From contig NZ_CP086111.1 in assembly GCF_016806835.2 (NCBI RefSeq), positions 179,501 to 243,500 of the forward strand: DNA of 64,000 nt, in the 5' to 3' direction. Source of the DNA: Skermanella rosea (GTDB taxonomy: Bacteria > Pseudomonadota > Alphaproteobacteria > Azospirillales > Azospirillaceae). A program made the translations under genes and the position numbers. The notes under the pieces are model-generated. The model saw nothing but the letters and a program-made list of their open reading frames with translations, was not told where the DNA came from and did no database searches. Below, in pieces: positions 45,841-56,589 of this stretch; position 1 is the first letter of the stretch; the number at the start of each line of letters is the position of its first letter.

Positions 45841-46770
45841 ATGAGACGCCTCGACAACATCGACCTGCGCCTGCTGCGCGTGTTCGTCACCCTGGCGGAT
45901 TCCGGCGGCTTCGCCGATGCCCAGATCGTGCTCAACCTGTCGCAATCGACGCTCAGCACCCATCTGGCGGCGCTGGAACGGAAGCTGGGGGCGCCCCTGT
46001 GCGAGCGCGGGCGCCGCGGCTTCCGCCTGACCGAATTCGGCGAGGCGACCTACGACGCGGCCAAGCGGCTGTTCGTGGAGATCGACGCCTTCCAGTCGCG
46101 CATCGGCCGCGACCGGGGCAAGCTGATGGGCCAGCTGCGCGTCGGCATCGTGGACGGCGTGGTGACCTCGCCGGAACTGGGCATCCAGACGGCGCTGAGC
46201 CGCTACTGCGAGTACGCGCCCGACGTCTTCGTGGACCTGCTGCTGGGTACGCCGACGGAGCTGGAAGCCGCGGTCGCCGACGGCTCGCGCGACGTGGTGG
46301 TCGGCCCCATGTCGCAGAAGGTCCCCGGCCTGACCTACCAGCCCATCTACCGCGAGCCCCACTCCCTCTATTGCGGCAGCGGGCATCGACTCTACGGCAT
46401 GCCGGACGACAGGATCGACCGTACGGCGATCGAGGAGGCGCCTTTCGCGGTGCGCGGCTACCTGCATTTCGACGACCTCTACCGCGCCAACCACCCGCGT
46501 CCCTGCGGGACGGTCATGCATATGGAGGCGCAGGTCATGATGATCCTGTCCGGCCGGTTCATCGGCTTCCTGCCCTGCCATATCGGCGAGGACTGGATGC
46601 GCCGCGGCCTGATGCGTCCCCTGAAGCCGAAGACCTACAACTTCGCCTCGACCCACTTCGTCGCGACCCGCAGCGCCGATGCCGGACGCGCCCTGGTGCA
46701 GAGCTTCGTGCGGGAGATCAAGCGGCAGGCGGCGTCATCGGAACCGGGACGGATCGCCAGCCCGGCGTGA
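45841..46770 (+). CDS. LysR-family transcriptional regulator
   Basis: 309 residues: N-terminal winged helix (IDLRLLRVFVTLADSGGFADAQIVLNLSQSTLSTHLAALE, in parts) and the periplasmic-binding-like effector domain from about residue 92. It is divergent from the NitT-type importer/creatininase operon and very likely activates it in response to the imported compound or a breakdown product. It is convergent with the guanidine operon, 167 bp away. Confidence 0.92.
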   Translation: MRRLDNIDLRLLRVFVTLADSGGFADAQIVLNLSQSTLSTHLAALERKLGAPLCERGRRGFRLTEFGEATYDAAKRLFVEIDAFQSRIGRDRGKLMGQLRVGIVDGVVTSPELGIQTALSRYCEYAPDVFVDLLLGTPTELEAAVADGSRDVVVGPMSQKVPGLTYQPIYREPHSLYCGSGHRLYGMPDDRIDRTAIEEAPFAVRGYLHFDDLYRANHPRPCGTVMHMEAQVMMILSGRFIGFLPCHIGEDWMRRGLMRPLKPKTYNFASTHFVATRSADAGRALVQSFVREIKRQAASSEPGRIASPA

Positions 46771-46937
46771 TGGAACGGTATTTGCAAGAGCTTCCAGCCT
46801 GTACCTCGGCAGGAGAACAGGTTTGGCTTACCTACGGCATCCCAACGTGGATTGGGGGAAATCCCGGCTCCGATCGCTCGCCGCGGCCTTGCACCGGCTG
46901 CTGAGCGCCCGTGCCCAGGCGATGCATCCGGCACTGT

Positions 46938-47744
46938 TCAAGTCACCGGGACCAGTGAAACGGCCGGGGAAGGCTCGCTGACCGGTTCCGGGGCGTGGAG
47001 GGCCGCCTCCCGCCTCGCGGCGATCTTGGCCTCCAGGGGTAGGTCGTAGGTCACGGTCGCCCCATAGGCGCCCGGTTCCTGGGGATCGACGCGGACCTTG
47101 TCGAAGGCGAGCACGCGGGTCGCCAGGGTGAATCCTTCCTTCAGGTCGTGGGTGACCATGAAGATGCTCATCTTGTGCTTGTCCCACAATCCCAGCAGCA
47201 GCTCGTACATCTGGGCCTTGGTGCCGGCGTCCAGCGCGCCGAACGGCTCGTCCAGCAGCAGCACCTTGGGCTTCCGGATCAGCGCCTGGGAGATCGCCAG
47301 CCGCTGCTGCATGCCGCCGGACAGCTCGGCGGGGTACTTGTCCCGGTGGGCGGACAGGCCGACCGTTTCCAGGATCCCGGAAGCCTCCTGCTCGGCGGCG
47401 CGCCGCTCCCGGCCGAACAGTTTTCCCAGGAACCTCGAGCGCTCGAACTCGCGCCCGATGATCACGTTCTGGAGCACCGTCAGGTGCGGGAACACCGAGT
47501 AGCGCTGGAACACCACGCCCCGGTCCGGGCCGGGCTCGGCGACCAGCGGCTTGCCGTCCAGCTCGATGGTGCCGCGGGTCGGGCTCTCCTCGCCCAGCAG
47601 CATGCGCAGGAAGGTGGTCTTGCCGCAGCCCGACGGGCCGACCAGGGCGCAGAACTCGCCCGACGCGATCTCCAGCGATACCCGCTCCAGCACCACTTGG
47701 CCGGGATATTCCTTCCACAGGTTCGTGACAGATATCCGGCTCAT
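46938..47744 (-). CDS. NitT/TauT-type ABC ATPase of the guanidine operon
   Basis: 268 residues; Walker A GPSGCGKTT at 36-44, signature LSGGMQQR, Walker B LLLDEPFGALDAGT. Insertion SRFLGKLFGRERRAAE in the helical domain is typical of ATPases linked to urea-carboxylase clusters. The ATG overlaps the permease stop (ATGA). It is last in the riboswitch-controlled operon and should energise guanidine uptake. The C-terminal 40 residues are low-complexity. Confidence 0.93.
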   Translation of the reverse strand: MSRISVTNLWKEYPGQVVLERVSLEIASGEFCALVGPSGCGKTTFLRMLLGEESPTRGTIELDGKPLVAEPGPDRGVVFQRYSVFPHLTVLQNVIIGREFERSRFLGKLFGRERRAAEQEASGILETVGLSAHRDKYPAELSGGMQQRLAISQALIRKPKVLLLDEPFGALDAGTKAQMYELLLGLWDKHKMSIFMVTHDLKEGFTLATRVLAFDKVRVDPQEPGAYGATVTYDLPLEAKIAARREAALHAPEPVSEPSPAVSLVPVT

Positions 47745-48565
47745 GACTGCCCCTTTCCGGCCTTCAGCCACGGGAAGAAGCGGGCGTTGACCCAGCGCAG
47801 CCCGGCGTCCGACAGGAAGGCCAGCAGCGTGATCCAGGCGACGTAGGGCAGGATGACGTCCATCGCCATGTAGCGGCGCACCAGGAATATCCTGTAGCCC
47901 AGCCCCTCCGTCGCGGCGATCGCCTCGGCCGAGATCAGGAACAGCCAGGCCGGCCCCAGGGACAGACGCACCGCGTCGATCAGCCGGGGCAGCATCTGGG
48001 GCAGCACCACGCGGACCACGATCTGCCAGGTGGAGGCCCCCAGCGTCTGCGCCTTGATCAATTGCTCGCGCGGCAGGTCGCCGACCTTCAGCGCCAGGTC
48101 GCGCACCAGGAACGGCGCCACGCCGAACACGATCAGCACCACCTTGGACAGCTCGTCCAGGCCGAAGACGATGAACAGGACCGGCAGCACCGCCATCGGC
48201 GGGATCATGGAGACCACGCCGACGAAGGGCGACAGGCCCGCCCGCACATAGGGAATCAACCCGATCGCCAGACCAAGGACCAGCGCCAGGGCGGTCGCAA
48301 CGCCCAACCCCATCCCCAGCCGCTGAAGGCTGGCCAGCGTGTCCACCCACATCAGATAGTCGCCGGTCCGCGCATCGGGATTGAGCGCCAGCCGGCCGAT
48401 GGCCGCCGCGAAGCTTTCCAGCTGCGGCAGCAGCTTGTCGTTCGGGTTGGCCGCCAGCCGGGCGGACGAGGCCAGGGCGTAGGCGACGCCGGCCGCCAGG
48501 AACGGCAGCGCCCCCCACAGCACGATGCCGCCCCGGCCGGGACGCAGGTTGATGATCCGGCGCAT
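47741..48565 (-). CDS. NitT/TauT-type ABC permease of the guanidine operon
   Basis: 274 residues, around six helices, with the EAA loop KAQTLGASTWQIVVRVVLPQ. It lies 3 bp downstream of the binding-protein stop and overlaps the ATPase start, so expression is tightly coupled. The substrate is inferred to be guanidine from the operon. Confidence 0.93.
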   Translation of the reverse strand: MRRIINLRPGRGGIVLWGALPFLAAGVAYALASSARLAANPNDKLLPQLESFAAAIGRLALNPDARTGDYLMWVDTLASLQRLGMGLGVATALALVLGLAIGLIPYVRAGLSPFVGVVSMIPPMAVLPVLFIVFGLDELSKVVLIVFGVAPFLVRDLALKVGDLPREQLIKAQTLGASTWQIVVRVVLPQMLPRLIDAVRLSLGPAWLFLISAEAIAATEGLGYRIFLVRRYMAMDVILPYVAWITLLAFLSDAGLRWVNARFFPWLKAGKGQS

Positions 48566-48568
48566 GGG

Positions 48569-49648
48569 TCAGAGCTTCCCTTCCTGGGCCATCCTCATGT
48601 GATCGGCATCGAAGCGCAGCTTGACGTTGCCGGCGTCGCCCAGCACCGTGCCGCCGGGAAAGGCGATCCCGACCGCGTCCACCGTCCGGGCGCCTTCGCC
48701 CAGCAGCCCGTGGTCGAACGAGAAGGTGCGGACCAGGTCCATGCCCTTGACCAGCTCGGGGCTTGACGCGAACGCCACCGCCTCGGCCGGGGTGTAGAAC
48801 ATCTTCGTGGTGGCGAGCTGCGCCTTGTAGCCTTCCAGGTCGGTGCCGGCCGCGGTCGCCATGGCGGTCAGTGCCTCCGTGCCCTTCGGCCCGGCGTCCC
48901 GCATCAGCGCCAGCGTCTCGTACCAAGCGCCGACCAGAGCCTTGCCCAGCGACGGGTTGTCCTTCAGCGTCTCCGTGTTGACGACCATCAGGTCGATGAT
49001 CTCGCCGGGGACCTTGCTGCTGTCGAACACCATCGCGGCGCCTTCGGCCTTGCGCACCTCGCTGAGCTGCGGGTTCCAGGTCACGACCGCGGTCACGTCG
49101 GGCGACGCGAAGGCGGAGACGATGTCGGCGTCGGCCGTGTTGACCACGCGGACGTCCCGTTCCGACAGTCCGACGCTGTCCAGCGCCCGGGCGAGCAGGT
49201 AGTGGGAGACCGACAGCTCCACCAGGTTGACGTCCCGGCCCTTGATCTCGGCGAGGCTGCCGCCGCCCTTCAGCACCACCCCGTCGTTGCCGTCGGAATA
49301 GTCGCCGGAGATCAGCGCGGTGGAGTCGACGCCGCCGGCCGCCGGGATGGTCAGCGCGTCCATGTTGGTCATGACGCAGCCGTCGAACGCCCCGGCGGTG
49401 TACTGGTTGATCGATTCCACGTAGTCGTTGATCTGGACGATCTCGACCGAGATGCCGTACTTGTCGGCCCACTTCTTCATGATGCCGCTGTCGGCGGCGT
49501 AGCCCCACGGCATCCAGCCCGCATAGATCGACCAGGCGATCCTGAAGGATTGTTTCTCCGCCGCGAGCGCCGGCGACTGCGCCGCGGTCGTGACGAGGGT
49601 CAGGGCGAGGCCCAGGGCGACGAGTGCCGATTTGAACAGGGTCCGCAT
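48569..49648 (-). CDS. ABC substrate-binding protein of the guanidine operon
   Basis: 359 residues with a signal peptide (to about residue 29, PALAA). NMT1/TauA-like: RIAWSIYAGWMPWGYAAD, QINDYVESINQYTAGAFDGCVMTN (in parts). It is larger than the usual 320. GGAG precedes the ATG. This subfamily is regularly found with urea-carboxylase-type operons; because a guanidine riboswitch controls this one, the ligand is probably free guanidinium. Confidence 0.92.
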   Translation of the reverse strand: MRTLFKSALVALGLALTLVTTAAQSPALAAEKQSFRIAWSIYAGWMPWGYAADSGIMKKWADKYGISVEIVQINDYVESINQYTAGAFDGCVMTNMDALTIPAAGGVDSTALISGDYSDGNDGVVLKGGGSLAEIKGRDVNLVELSVSHYLLARALDSVGLSERDVRVVNTADADIVSAFASPDVTAVVTWNPQLSEVRKAEGAAMVFDSSKVPGEIIDLMVVNTETLKDNPSLGKALVGAWYETLALMRDAGPKGTEALTAMATAAGTDLEGYKAQLATTKMFYTPAEAVAFASSPELVKGMDLVRTFSFDHGLLGEGARTVDAVGIAFPGGTVLGDAGNVKLRFDADHMRMAQEGKL

Positions 49649-49670
49649 GGGAAGGCTCCTCCGGGGTTGG

Positions 49671-51494
49671 TCAGCGGGCGGCCAGCCAGTTCCTCCAGCC
49701 GCCGTGGTTGGTGATATCCTGCGCTCCGGCGGTCGCGTGGGCCTCGCACAGGAAACCCTGCACGCGGGCGCCGCCGGCCAGTTCCAGCGTGCCGATGGCG
49801 AGGGGAGGGGGCACCTCGGCGACGAAGCCGCCGAAGCCGGCGGCGTCCAGCTCCCAGACCTCGACCTCGATCCCGCCGGGAGCGCCGGGGTCGCGCAGCA
49901 GGCCGGGCTTGGCGGGCGTTGTGCCGGGCAGGGCGAACAGCCTGTAGCCGGCCGCCGTGCGGTCCGTCCGCACCAGCCGCGCGCCGCGCCCGGTAAGCTG
50001 GTGGTTGAGCGGCAGTCCGGAGAGGTGGGCGCCGACGACGGCCAGCCGGACCATTCCCGACTCCGCCGCCTCCAGCGCCGGGCCGGCGACGGCATGCCCG
50101 GTGGCGCCGATCGTGGGGGCCTGCGCCCGGTGGAACCGGTCGGCCAGCAGCGCCAGCCTGCCGTCCTCGAAGCTGCGCCCGATCAGCGTCACGCCGAAGG
50201 GCAGCCCGGTGGAGCGGAACCCGGCGGGCACGGCGATGGCCGACAGGTCCATCAGGTTCACGAAGTTGGTGTAATGGCCCAGTCGGCTGTTCAGCCGGAT
50301 CGGGTCGGCCAGCATGTCCTCGATGGTGAAGGTGGTGCCGGTCGTGGGAAGCAGCATCACGTCCATGCGCTCCCACCAAGCCTCCGCCCGCCGGGTCAGC
50401 TCGGCCAGCCTGTACTGCGCCTCGAAGGCATCGACCGCGCTGTAGCGGCCGGCCCCCAGGATGATCCCGCGGACCACGGGATGGATCGACTCGGGCTTCG
50501 TTTCCGCGAAGTCGCGGATCGCGGCCAGCCGCTCGGCCACCCACGGGCCGGCATAGAGCAGCTTCGCCGCTTCGACGAAGGGGGCGTAGTCGAACTCCAC
50601 GCGGGTGCCGCCCAACTCCTCCAGCCGGGCGGCGGACGCGGCGAACAGCTCGGCGGCGCCCGCGTCGCCGAAGAACTCCAGTCCCCCGGCCGACGGCACG
50701 CCGAAGCGGAACCCCGGAGGCACCGAGGCCGGCAGCGTCGCCCCCGCCGGCGCCCGCCGGGAGAACGGATCGGCCGGATCGAACCCCGCCGCCGCCCGGA
50801 GGACCGCCAGGGCGTCCCCGCTGGAGCCGGCGAAGATCGACACGCAATCCTGGGTCCGGCAGGCCGGCAGCACGCCCGCGGTGCTGACCAGCCCCTTGGT
50901 CGGCTTCAGCCCCACGACATTGTTGAACGCGGCAGGCACCCGGCCCGACCCGGCCGTGTCGGTCCCCAGCGCGAAGCTGACCAGCCCCGCCCCGACCGCG
51001 ACGCCCGACCCGGAACTCGACCCGCCCGACACATGGGCCGGGTCGAACACGGACGAGCAGATGCCGTAGGGCGACCGGGTTCCGACCAGCCCGGTGGCGA
51101 ACTGGTCCAGGTTGGTCTTGCCGATCAGGATGGCGCCCGCGGCCTCCAGCCGCTCCACCACGGTGGCGGAGCGGTCGGGTACGAAGGCGAAGTCGGGACA
51201 GCCGGCGGTGGTCGGCACGCCGGCCACGTCGATGTTGTCCTTGACCGCGAAGGGGATGCCGAACAGGGGCAGGTCCTCTCCCGCTTCCTTCCTGGCCCGC
51301 GCCCGGCCGAGCCGGGCCAGCGCGTCCGCCTTGTCGAGCAGGGTGATCCAGACGGGGCGGAGCCCCATCGCGCCGATCCGGGCATGGACGCCGTCCAGCA
51401 CGGCCTCCGGCGTCAGGCTGCCGTCCGCGTAGGCTCGGGCAAGGACGGCGATTTCCAGGCTTCGATCAGTCATGTCGGGTGCTTCGATCATCAT
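49671..51494 (-). CDS. atzF: Allophanate hydrolase
   Basis: 607 residues. Amidase-signature domain with Lys85 (FAVKDNID), the cis-Ser in GGSSSGSG (157-164) and nucleophile Ser183 ([11 protein letters not shown]), then the family-specific C-terminal domain from about residue 470 that decarboxylates the intermediate. It converts allophanate to two ammonia and two CO2. The ATG overlaps the carboxylase stop (ATGA). In the guanidine route it acts last, after carboxyguanidine has been deiminated to allophanate. Confidence 0.96.
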   Translation of the reverse strand: MMIEAPDMTDRSLEIAVLARAYADGSLTPEAVLDGVHARIGAMGLRPVWITLLDKADALARLGRARARKEAGEDLPLFGIPFAVKDNIDVAGVPTTAGCPDFAFVPDRSATVVERLEAAGAILIGKTNLDQFATGLVGTRSPYGICSSVFDPAHVSGGSSSGSGVAVGAGLVSFALGTDTAGSGRVPAAFNNVVGLKPTKGLVSTAGVLPACRTQDCVSIFAGSSGDALAVLRAAAGFDPADPFSRRAPAGATLPASVPPGFRFGVPSAGGLEFFGDAGAAELFAASAARLEELGGTRVEFDYAPFVEAAKLLYAGPWVAERLAAIRDFAETKPESIHPVVRGIILGAGRYSAVDAFEAQYRLAELTRRAEAWWERMDVMLLPTTGTTFTIEDMLADPIRLNSRLGHYTNFVNLMDLSAIAVPAGFRSTGLPFGVTLIGRSFEDGRLALLADRFHRAQAPTIGATGHAVAGPALEAAESGMVRLAVVGAHLSGLPLNHQLTGRGARLVRTDRTAAGYRLFALPGTTPAKPGLLRDPGAPGGIEVEVWELDAAGFGGFVAEVPPPLAIGTLELAGGARVQGFLCEAHATAGAQDITNHGGWRNWLAAR

Positions 51495-54400
51495 GCTGCG
51501 GGGAGGAAGACGGCGAGCGGCTGGCCCAGCGAGACGGCCTGCCCCTCGGCGCACCGGATCTCGACCAGGGTGCCGTCGGCGGGGGCGGCGACCGTGATCT
51601 CCATTTTCATGGATTCGACGATGACCAGGACGTCGCCGGCCTTGACGGCCGTCCCGGCCGCTCCGGCCACCTTCCAGATGCTTCCCGACACCGGGCTGGC
51701 TATGGCCTCGCCCCCGTCGGGCATGTCGGCGTGCCCGGGGAGGGGGCCGGGGTCGGCCACCTCCGCCGCGACGGTCTGGCCCGAGGCCTCCCACCGCGTG
51801 CGCTCCTCCTCGAAGGCGGCCTGCTGGCGGGCCTTGAAGGCCTCGATCGAGTCCCGGTTCTCCTCCAGGAAGCGCCGGTAGTCGCGCAGGCGGAAGGTCT
51901 CCTCGGTGATCCTGAGCGACGCCCGCCCCTGGAGGAAATCGGCCCGGAAGGCCATCAGTTCGTCGTGGGTGACGGGGTGGAAGCGGATCTGGTCGAAGTG
52001 GCGCAGCAGCCAGGACTTGCCCGGCGGGAACTCGGCCGTGGTCCGGTAGGTGTTCCACATCTGGCAGGTCCGGCCGACGAACTGGTAGCCGCCCGGCCCC
52101 TCCATCCCGTAGACGCAGAGATAGGCGCCGCCGATGCCGACCGCGTTCTCCGGCGTCCAGGTGCGGGCGGGGTTGTACTTGGTGGTGACCAGCCGGTGGC
52201 GCGGATCGACCGGGGTCGCGACGGGCGCTCCCAGATAGACGTCGCCCAGCCCCATGACCAGGTAGCTGGCGCCGAACAGGATCTCCTTGACCGCCTCGAC
52301 ACCGTCCAGCCCGTTGATCCGGCGGATGAACTCGATGTTGCTCGGGCACCAGGGTGCGTCGGCCCGGACCGACTGCATGTATTTGGAGATGGCGAGCCGG
52401 GTCGCCTCGTCGTCCCACGACAGCGGCAGGTGGACGATCCGGGTCGGAACCTCCAGGTCGTCGATCGCGGGAAGCTCCCGCTCCGCCGCGACCAGCCGGT
52501 CCAGCAGGTCGTCGAGCGCCAGCACCCGGCTGTCGTAGTGGACCTGGAGCGAGCGGATGCCCGGCGTCAGGTCCAGGATGCCGGCCAGCCCGAGGCCTTC
52601 CAGATGCCGCTGGAGCGCATGGACCCGGAACCGCAGGGTCAGGTCGAGCACAAGCGGTCCGTACTCCACCAGCAGGTAGCGGTCGCCCGAGCGCCGGTAG
52701 ACCACGTCCTCCCCGCCCGGAACGGCGGCAAGCCGGTGCAGCACCGCCTCGTCCGGCCCGGTTCCCCGCCGCGGCGGCAGGGCGGCCCGGTCCACCGGCC
52801 GGAGCGTCGCGACCGCGGCGTCCTGCGCGTCCTCCAGGGCGGCCGCCTCGGCGGCGGTCAGCCGGCGGAAGCGGACCTTGTCGCCCGGCCGGAGCTGGCC
52901 GATCTTCCACAGCTCGGCCTGGACGATGGTGGCCGGGCAGACGAAGCCGCCCAGGCTCGGCCCGTCCGGCCCCAGGATCACCGGCATGTCGCCGGTGAAA
53001 TCGACGGTGCCGACAGCATAGGCGTTGTCGTGGATGTTGGAGGGGTGAAGACCCGCCTCCCCGCCGTCCTTCCGCGCCCAGTCCGGCTTGGGGCCGATCA
53101 GGCGCACGCCGGTGCGGCTGGAGTTGTAATGGACCTCCCAGTCCGCGGCGAAGAAGGTGGCGATGTCGTTTTCGGTGAAGAAGTCCGGCGCCCCGTGGGG
53201 GCCGTACAGCACGCCGATTTCCCAGGCATGGCCGTAGTCCGGCACCAGGGCCGGATCGATCGCCCCGGTTTCCCCAAGCCTCTCGTCCCCGACATGGAGC
53301 ACGTCGCCGGGCATCAGCGCCCGCCCGCCATGGCCGCCGAACCTGCCCAGCGTGAAGGTGGAGCGGCTGCCCAGATATTCGGGAACGTCGATGCCGCCCC
53401 GGACCAGCAGATAGGCCCGGCATCCCGCGCCGGTCGCCGCCCCGATGCGGAGCGTCGAGCCGGCCGGTACGGCGACCGGCTGCCAGAACGGCACGGCGGC
53501 GCCGTCGAGGGTCGTCGGCATGGCGGCCCCGGCCAGGCAGACCAGCGCGTCCGTGTTGAACTTCAGCGTCGGCCCGGAAACCGTCAATTCCAGCCCGGCC
53601 GCCCCCTCCGGGTTGCCCAGCAGCCGGTTGCCCAGCCGGAAGGCCAAGGGGTCCATGGGGCCGGACGGTGGCACGCCGACTTCCCAGTAGCCGACGCGGC
53701 CGGGATGGTCCTGGACGCTGGTCAGCGTGCCGGGCGCCACCACCTCGATGGAGCGCGCCCGGTAGGCCACGGTCTCCAGGTACCGGGTGGTGAAGCCTCC
53801 TTCCGCGAAGGCCGGGTCGGCGGCGATCTGGCGCAGATAGCCCAAGTTGGTCTCGATCCCGTCGAGCCGGCAGGCGTCGAGCGCCGTCCGTAGCTTCGCG
53901 ATGGTGTCGGCGCGGTCGGTGCCGCGCACGATGATCTTGGCCAGCAGCGGATCGTAGAACGGCGTCACCTCGGTGCCGCGCTCGACCCAGGTCTCCACCC
54001 GGGCATCCCCGGGGAACTCCGCCCGGGTCAGGATGCCGGCCGACGGGCGGAAGGCGCGGCCGGGGTCCTCGGCATAGACCCGCACCTGGATGGAGGTGCC
54101 CTCGGCCCGCCGGGCGTGCGCGGCCAGCGGGAGCGTCTCCCCGGCCGCCTGGCGGATCATCCATTCCACCAGGTCGACGCCGGTCACCTCCTCCGTCACG
54201 CCGTGCTCGACCTGGAGCCGGGTGTTCACCTCCAGGAAATAGAACTCCCCGGCCGCCGCGTCGTGGATGAATTCCACGGTCCCGGCGGACCGGTAGCCGA
54301 CCGCCGCGCCCAGCCGCTCCGCCGCGTCGAACAGGGCTTGGCGCTGCGCGTCGGACAGATGGGGCGCCGGCGTCTCCTCGATCACCTTCTGGTTCCGCCG

Positions 54401-55093
54401 CTGGGCCGAGCAGTCCCGCTCGCCCAGGGCCACCACGGTGCCCTGCCCGTCGCCGAAGATCTGCACCTCGATATGGCGCGCGTGCTCGACGAACTTCTCC
54501 AGGTAGACGCCGGATTCCTTGAAGTTGTTGCGCGACAGCCGCGACACCGCCTCGAACATCCCGGCCAGTTGCGCCGGCTCGCGGCAGAGCTGCATGCCGA
54601 TGCCGCCACCGCCGGCCGTGCTCTTGATCATCACGGGATAGCCGATGCGCGATGCCGCCTCCAGCGCCTCCCCGGCGCCGGCCAGCAGCCCGCTGCCGGG
54701 CGACAGCGGAACGCCGCTCTCCGCCGCCAGCCGGCGGGCGGTGTGCTTCAGGCCGAAGGCCCGCATCTGGTCCGGCGTCGGGCCGATGAAGACGATGCCG
54801 GCCTCGGCGCAGGCCTCGGCGAATGCCGGGTTCTCCGACAGGAAGCCGTAGCCGGGATGGATCGCTTGCGCGCCGGTCGCCCGGGCCGCCTCCAGGATGC
54901 GGCCGGCGTCGAGATAGCTTTCCGACACCGCGGCCGGGCCGATGCAGACCGCCTCGCCGGCCATGGCCACGTGCAGGGAGTGGGCGTCGGCCTCTGAATG
55001 GACGGCGACCGGGGCGATGCCCATCCGGTCGAGCGTGCGGATGATGCGGCAGGCGATCTCGCCGCGGTTGGCGATCAGGACTTTGCTGAACAT
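51491..55093 (-). CDS. Biotin-dependent carboxylase, annotated urea carboxylase, probably guanidine carboxylase
   Basis: 1200 residues in the order biotin carboxylase/ATP-grasp (1-450, with [12 protein letters not shown]), KipA-like (about 455-770) and KipI-like (about 780-1000) carboxyltransferase halves, and biotinyl domain with VESMKMEI (biotin Lys1163). It uses ATP and bicarbonate to carboxylate urea or guanidine. The enzymes found under guanidine-I riboswitches next to UAAP proteins have been shown to prefer guanidine, giving carboxyguanidine; I infer the same here. It needs biotin, and a biotin importer is encoded divergently 2 kb upstream. Confidence 0.93.
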   Translation of the reverse strand: MFSKVLIANRGEIACRIIRTLDRMGIAPVAVHSEADAHSLHVAMAGEAVCIGPAAVSESYLDAGRILEAARATGAQAIHPGYGFLSENPAFAEACAEAGIVFIGPTPDQMRAFGLKHTARRLAAESGVPLSPGSGLLAGAGEALEAASRIGYPVMIKSTAGGGGIGMQLCREPAQLAGMFEAVSRLSRNNFKESGVYLEKFVEHARHIEVQIFGDGQGTVVALGERDCSAQRRNQKVIEETPAPHLSDAQRQALFDAAERLGAAVGYRSAGTVEFIHDAAAGEFYFLEVNTRLQVEHGVTEEVTGVDLVEWMIRQAAGETLPLAAHARRAEGTSIQVRVYAEDPGRAFRPSAGILTRAEFPGDARVETWVERGTEVTPFYDPLLAKIIVRGTDRADTIAKLRTALDACRLDGIETNLGYLRQIAADPAFAEGGFTTRYLETVAYRARSIEVVAPGTLTSVQDHPGRVGYWEVGVPPSGPMDPLAFRLGNRLLGNPEGAAGLELTVSGPTLKFNTDALVCLAGAAMPTTLDGAAVPFWQPVAVPAGSTLRIGAATGAGCRAYLLVRGGIDVPEYLGSRSTFTLGRFGGHGGRALMPGDVLHVGDERLGETGAIDPALVPDYGHAWEIGVLYGPHGAPDFFTENDIATFFAADWEVHYNSSRTGVRLIGPKPDWARKDGGEAGLHPSNIHDNAYAVGTVDFTGDMPVILGPDGPSLGGFVCPATIVQAELWKIGQLRPGDKVRFRRLTAAEAAALEDAQDAAVATLRPVDRAALPPRRGTGPDEAVLHRLAAVPGGEDVVYRRSGDRYLLVEYGPLVLDLTLRFRVHALQRHLEGLGLAGILDLTPGIRSLQVHYDSRVLALDDLLDRLVAAERELPAIDDLEVPTRIVHLPLSWDDEATRLAISKYMQSVRADAPWCPSNIEFIRRINGLDGVEAVKEILFGASYLVMGLGDVYLGAPVATPVDPRHRLVTTKYNPARTWTPENAVGIGGAYLCVYGMEGPGGYQFVGRTCQMWNTYRTTAEFPPGKSWLLRHFDQIRFHPVTHDELMAFRADFLQGRASLRITEETFRLRDYRRFLEENRDSIEAFKARQQAAFEEERTRWEASGQTVAAEVADPGPLPGHADMPDGGEAIASPVSGSIWKVAGAAGTAVKAGDVLVIVESMKMEITVAAPADGTLVEIRCAEGQAVSLGQPLAVFLPAA

Positions 55094-55119
55094 GATGATT
55101 ATCCGTGCCAGGGCCGCCG

Positions 55120-55767
55120 TTATGCCGCCGCGTCCCAGACCACCACTTCGATCGGCGTCGGGTCATAGGCGTTGCAGGGATTGTTGAGCTGCGGGCAGTT
55201 GGAGATCAGGACGATCACGTCCATGCAGGCCCGCATCTCCACATACTGGCCCGGCCCGCTGAGGCCGTCGGCGAAGGTCAGCCCGCCCTCGGGCGTGACC
55301 GGCACGTTCATGAAGAAGTTGATGTTGTGGGTGATGTCCCGCTTGGTCAGCCCGAACTCCTCGTGCTCGGCCACCGCCAGCAGGTAGCTGTCGCGGCAGG
55401 CATGCATGCACTTCTTCTCCAGCGCGTAGCGGACGGTGTTGGACTCGGTCGAGCAGGCTCCGCCCAGCGTGTCATGGCGGCCGACCGTGTCGGCGACGAT
55501 CTCAAGCATGGCATTGCCGGCCGTGGACATCAGCCGGGTGCCGACGCCGAGATAGACGTTGCGCTGCTCCCGGATGGTATCGATCGCGCTGTAGCGCTCG
55601 GCCGGGTCGGCGGCGTTGTAGAAGAGGGTGTCGGCCGCCTGGTTGCCCTCCAGGTCGACGATGCGGAAGACTTGGCCGGCCTTGACCACGTGGATCCAGT
55701 AGTCGCCGGCGGGGACGGTCTTGCGGTAGACGGCGGTATCGGGGGAGAGGGTGCTCTGTCTCGTCAT
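55120..55767 (-). CDS. Carboxyguanidine deiminase subunit, UAAP2-type DUF1989 protein
   Basis: 215 residues, DUF1989. Features are [36 protein letters not shown] and [14 protein letters not shown]. Formerly 'urea amidolyase-associated protein 2'. With UAAP1 it forms the heteromeric carboxyguanidine deiminase (CgdAB), producing allophanate and ammonia. I leave the A/B letter open. It lies 21 bp after UAAP1 and 26 bp before the carboxylase. Confidence 0.9.
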   Translation of the reverse strand: MTRQSTLSPDTAVYRKTVPAGDYWIHVVKAGQVFRIVDLEGNQAADTLFYNAADPAERYSAIDTIREQRNVYLGVGTRLMSTAGNAMLEIVADTVGRHDTLGGACSTESNTVRYALEKKCMHACRDSYLLAVAEHEEFGLTKRDITHNINFFMNVPVTPEGGLTFADGLSGPGQYVEMRACMDVIVLISNCPQLNNPCNAYDPTPIEVVVWDAAA

Positions 55768-55788
55768 TGTTCCAGGTCCCGGTTCCGG

Positions 55789-56517
55789 TCAGCCGCACAG
55801 GTGGTAGAGGTGGTTGTTCGCGAAGCCGCGTCCGTTCTCGGGGCGGCTGGTGCGGCAGGGATCGTTCTCCGCCGCCGGATCGCCGCGATGGAGTTCGTAG
55901 GAGACGGGCTTGCGCGGATATTCCGCCGCAGGGTTCATGGGGTGCGGGCAGGTGTGGAACAGCACCAGCGTGTCCATGTCGAACCGCAGGTCCACGTGGG
56001 CTCCCGCGCGGGCACCCTCGGGATCGAAGACCAGAGTGCCGTCCTGCTCGGTGCGGACCTTGCTGAACCAGTTGACGTTGGCCGCCAGGTCGCGCCGGCC
56101 CAGGCCGTACTTGGCGGCCTCGACCAGGAAGCTGTCATGGCCGTTCTGGGTCCAGTCGTTGCGGTATTCCTGGTAGCTCCTGCGGCCCCAGCGCTCCGCC
56201 ACCATGGATTTCGTGGAATTGCCGCAGACGGTGTCGTGCCAGCCGGCGGTGTCGTCGACGATGGAGCAGAAGACCCGTCCCATGTCGGAATAGAGGCAAT
56301 GCCCGGCGGTCAGCTTGAAGGTGTACTGGCACTTCAGCGTGTCGGGCGCGTTGTAGCGCTCCAGCAGGTTGGCGGGATTGTAGAACAGCATGCCGACATT
56401 GGCGCCGCCCTCGCGGTCGATCAGGCGCAGGACCGTGCCGCGCCGGAGCGTGAACGACCAGTGTTTGCCGCCATCGATTTCGTCTTGATACAACAGGTCG
56501 GAGCGAACGGTCGCCAT
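55789..56517 (-). CDS. Carboxyguanidine deiminase subunit, UAAP1-type DUF1989 protein
   Basis: 242 residues, DUF1989 with the UAAP1 pattern GGKHWSFTLRRGTVLRLIDREGGANVGMLFYN (in parts), SDMGRVFCSIVDDTAGWHD and LFHTCPHPMNP. First structural gene of the guanidine operon and partner of the UAAP2 gene downstream. ATG 56517 has GAGG 7 nt upstream; a GTG at 56523 is an alternative. A 12-codon leader frame ends 9 nt before the ATG. Confidence 0.91.
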   Translation of the reverse strand: MATVRSDLLYQDEIDGGKHWSFTLRRGTVLRLIDREGGANVGMLFYNPANLLERYNAPDTLKCQYTFKLTAGHCLYSDMGRVFCSIVDDTAGWHDTVCGNSTKSMVAERWGRRSYQEYRNDWTQNGHDSFLVEAAKYGLGRRDLAANVNWFSKVRTEQDGTLVFDPEGARAGAHVDLRFDMDTLVLFHTCPHPMNPAAEYPRKPVSYELHRGDPAAENDPCRTSRPENGRGFANNHLYHLCG

Positions 56518-56526
56518 GGCCACACC

Positions 56527-56565
56527 TCAGGCATAGGAGGAGTGCCGGGCAATGGGACGTCCCAT
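56527..56565 (-). other. Possible 12-codon leader ORF after the riboswitch
   Basis: ATG with GGAGG about 11 nt upstream encodes MGRPIARHSSYA and stops 9 nt before the UAAP1 start, overlapping its ribosome site. A TGGGACGTCCCA palindrome covers its start, and CTCCTCC inside it could pair with the upstream GGAGGA. It may couple or mask translation initiation. There is no proof that it is translated. Confidence 0.3.
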
Positions 56566-56589
56566 CGGAGCAACATCCTCCGTGTTTGA

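Noticed and set aside
51491-55093. Reading the carboxylase as part of true urea catabolism
   Set aside because: The guanidine-I riboswitch and the two UAAP proteins make guanidine the better substrate. A urea role is not excluded by sequence.
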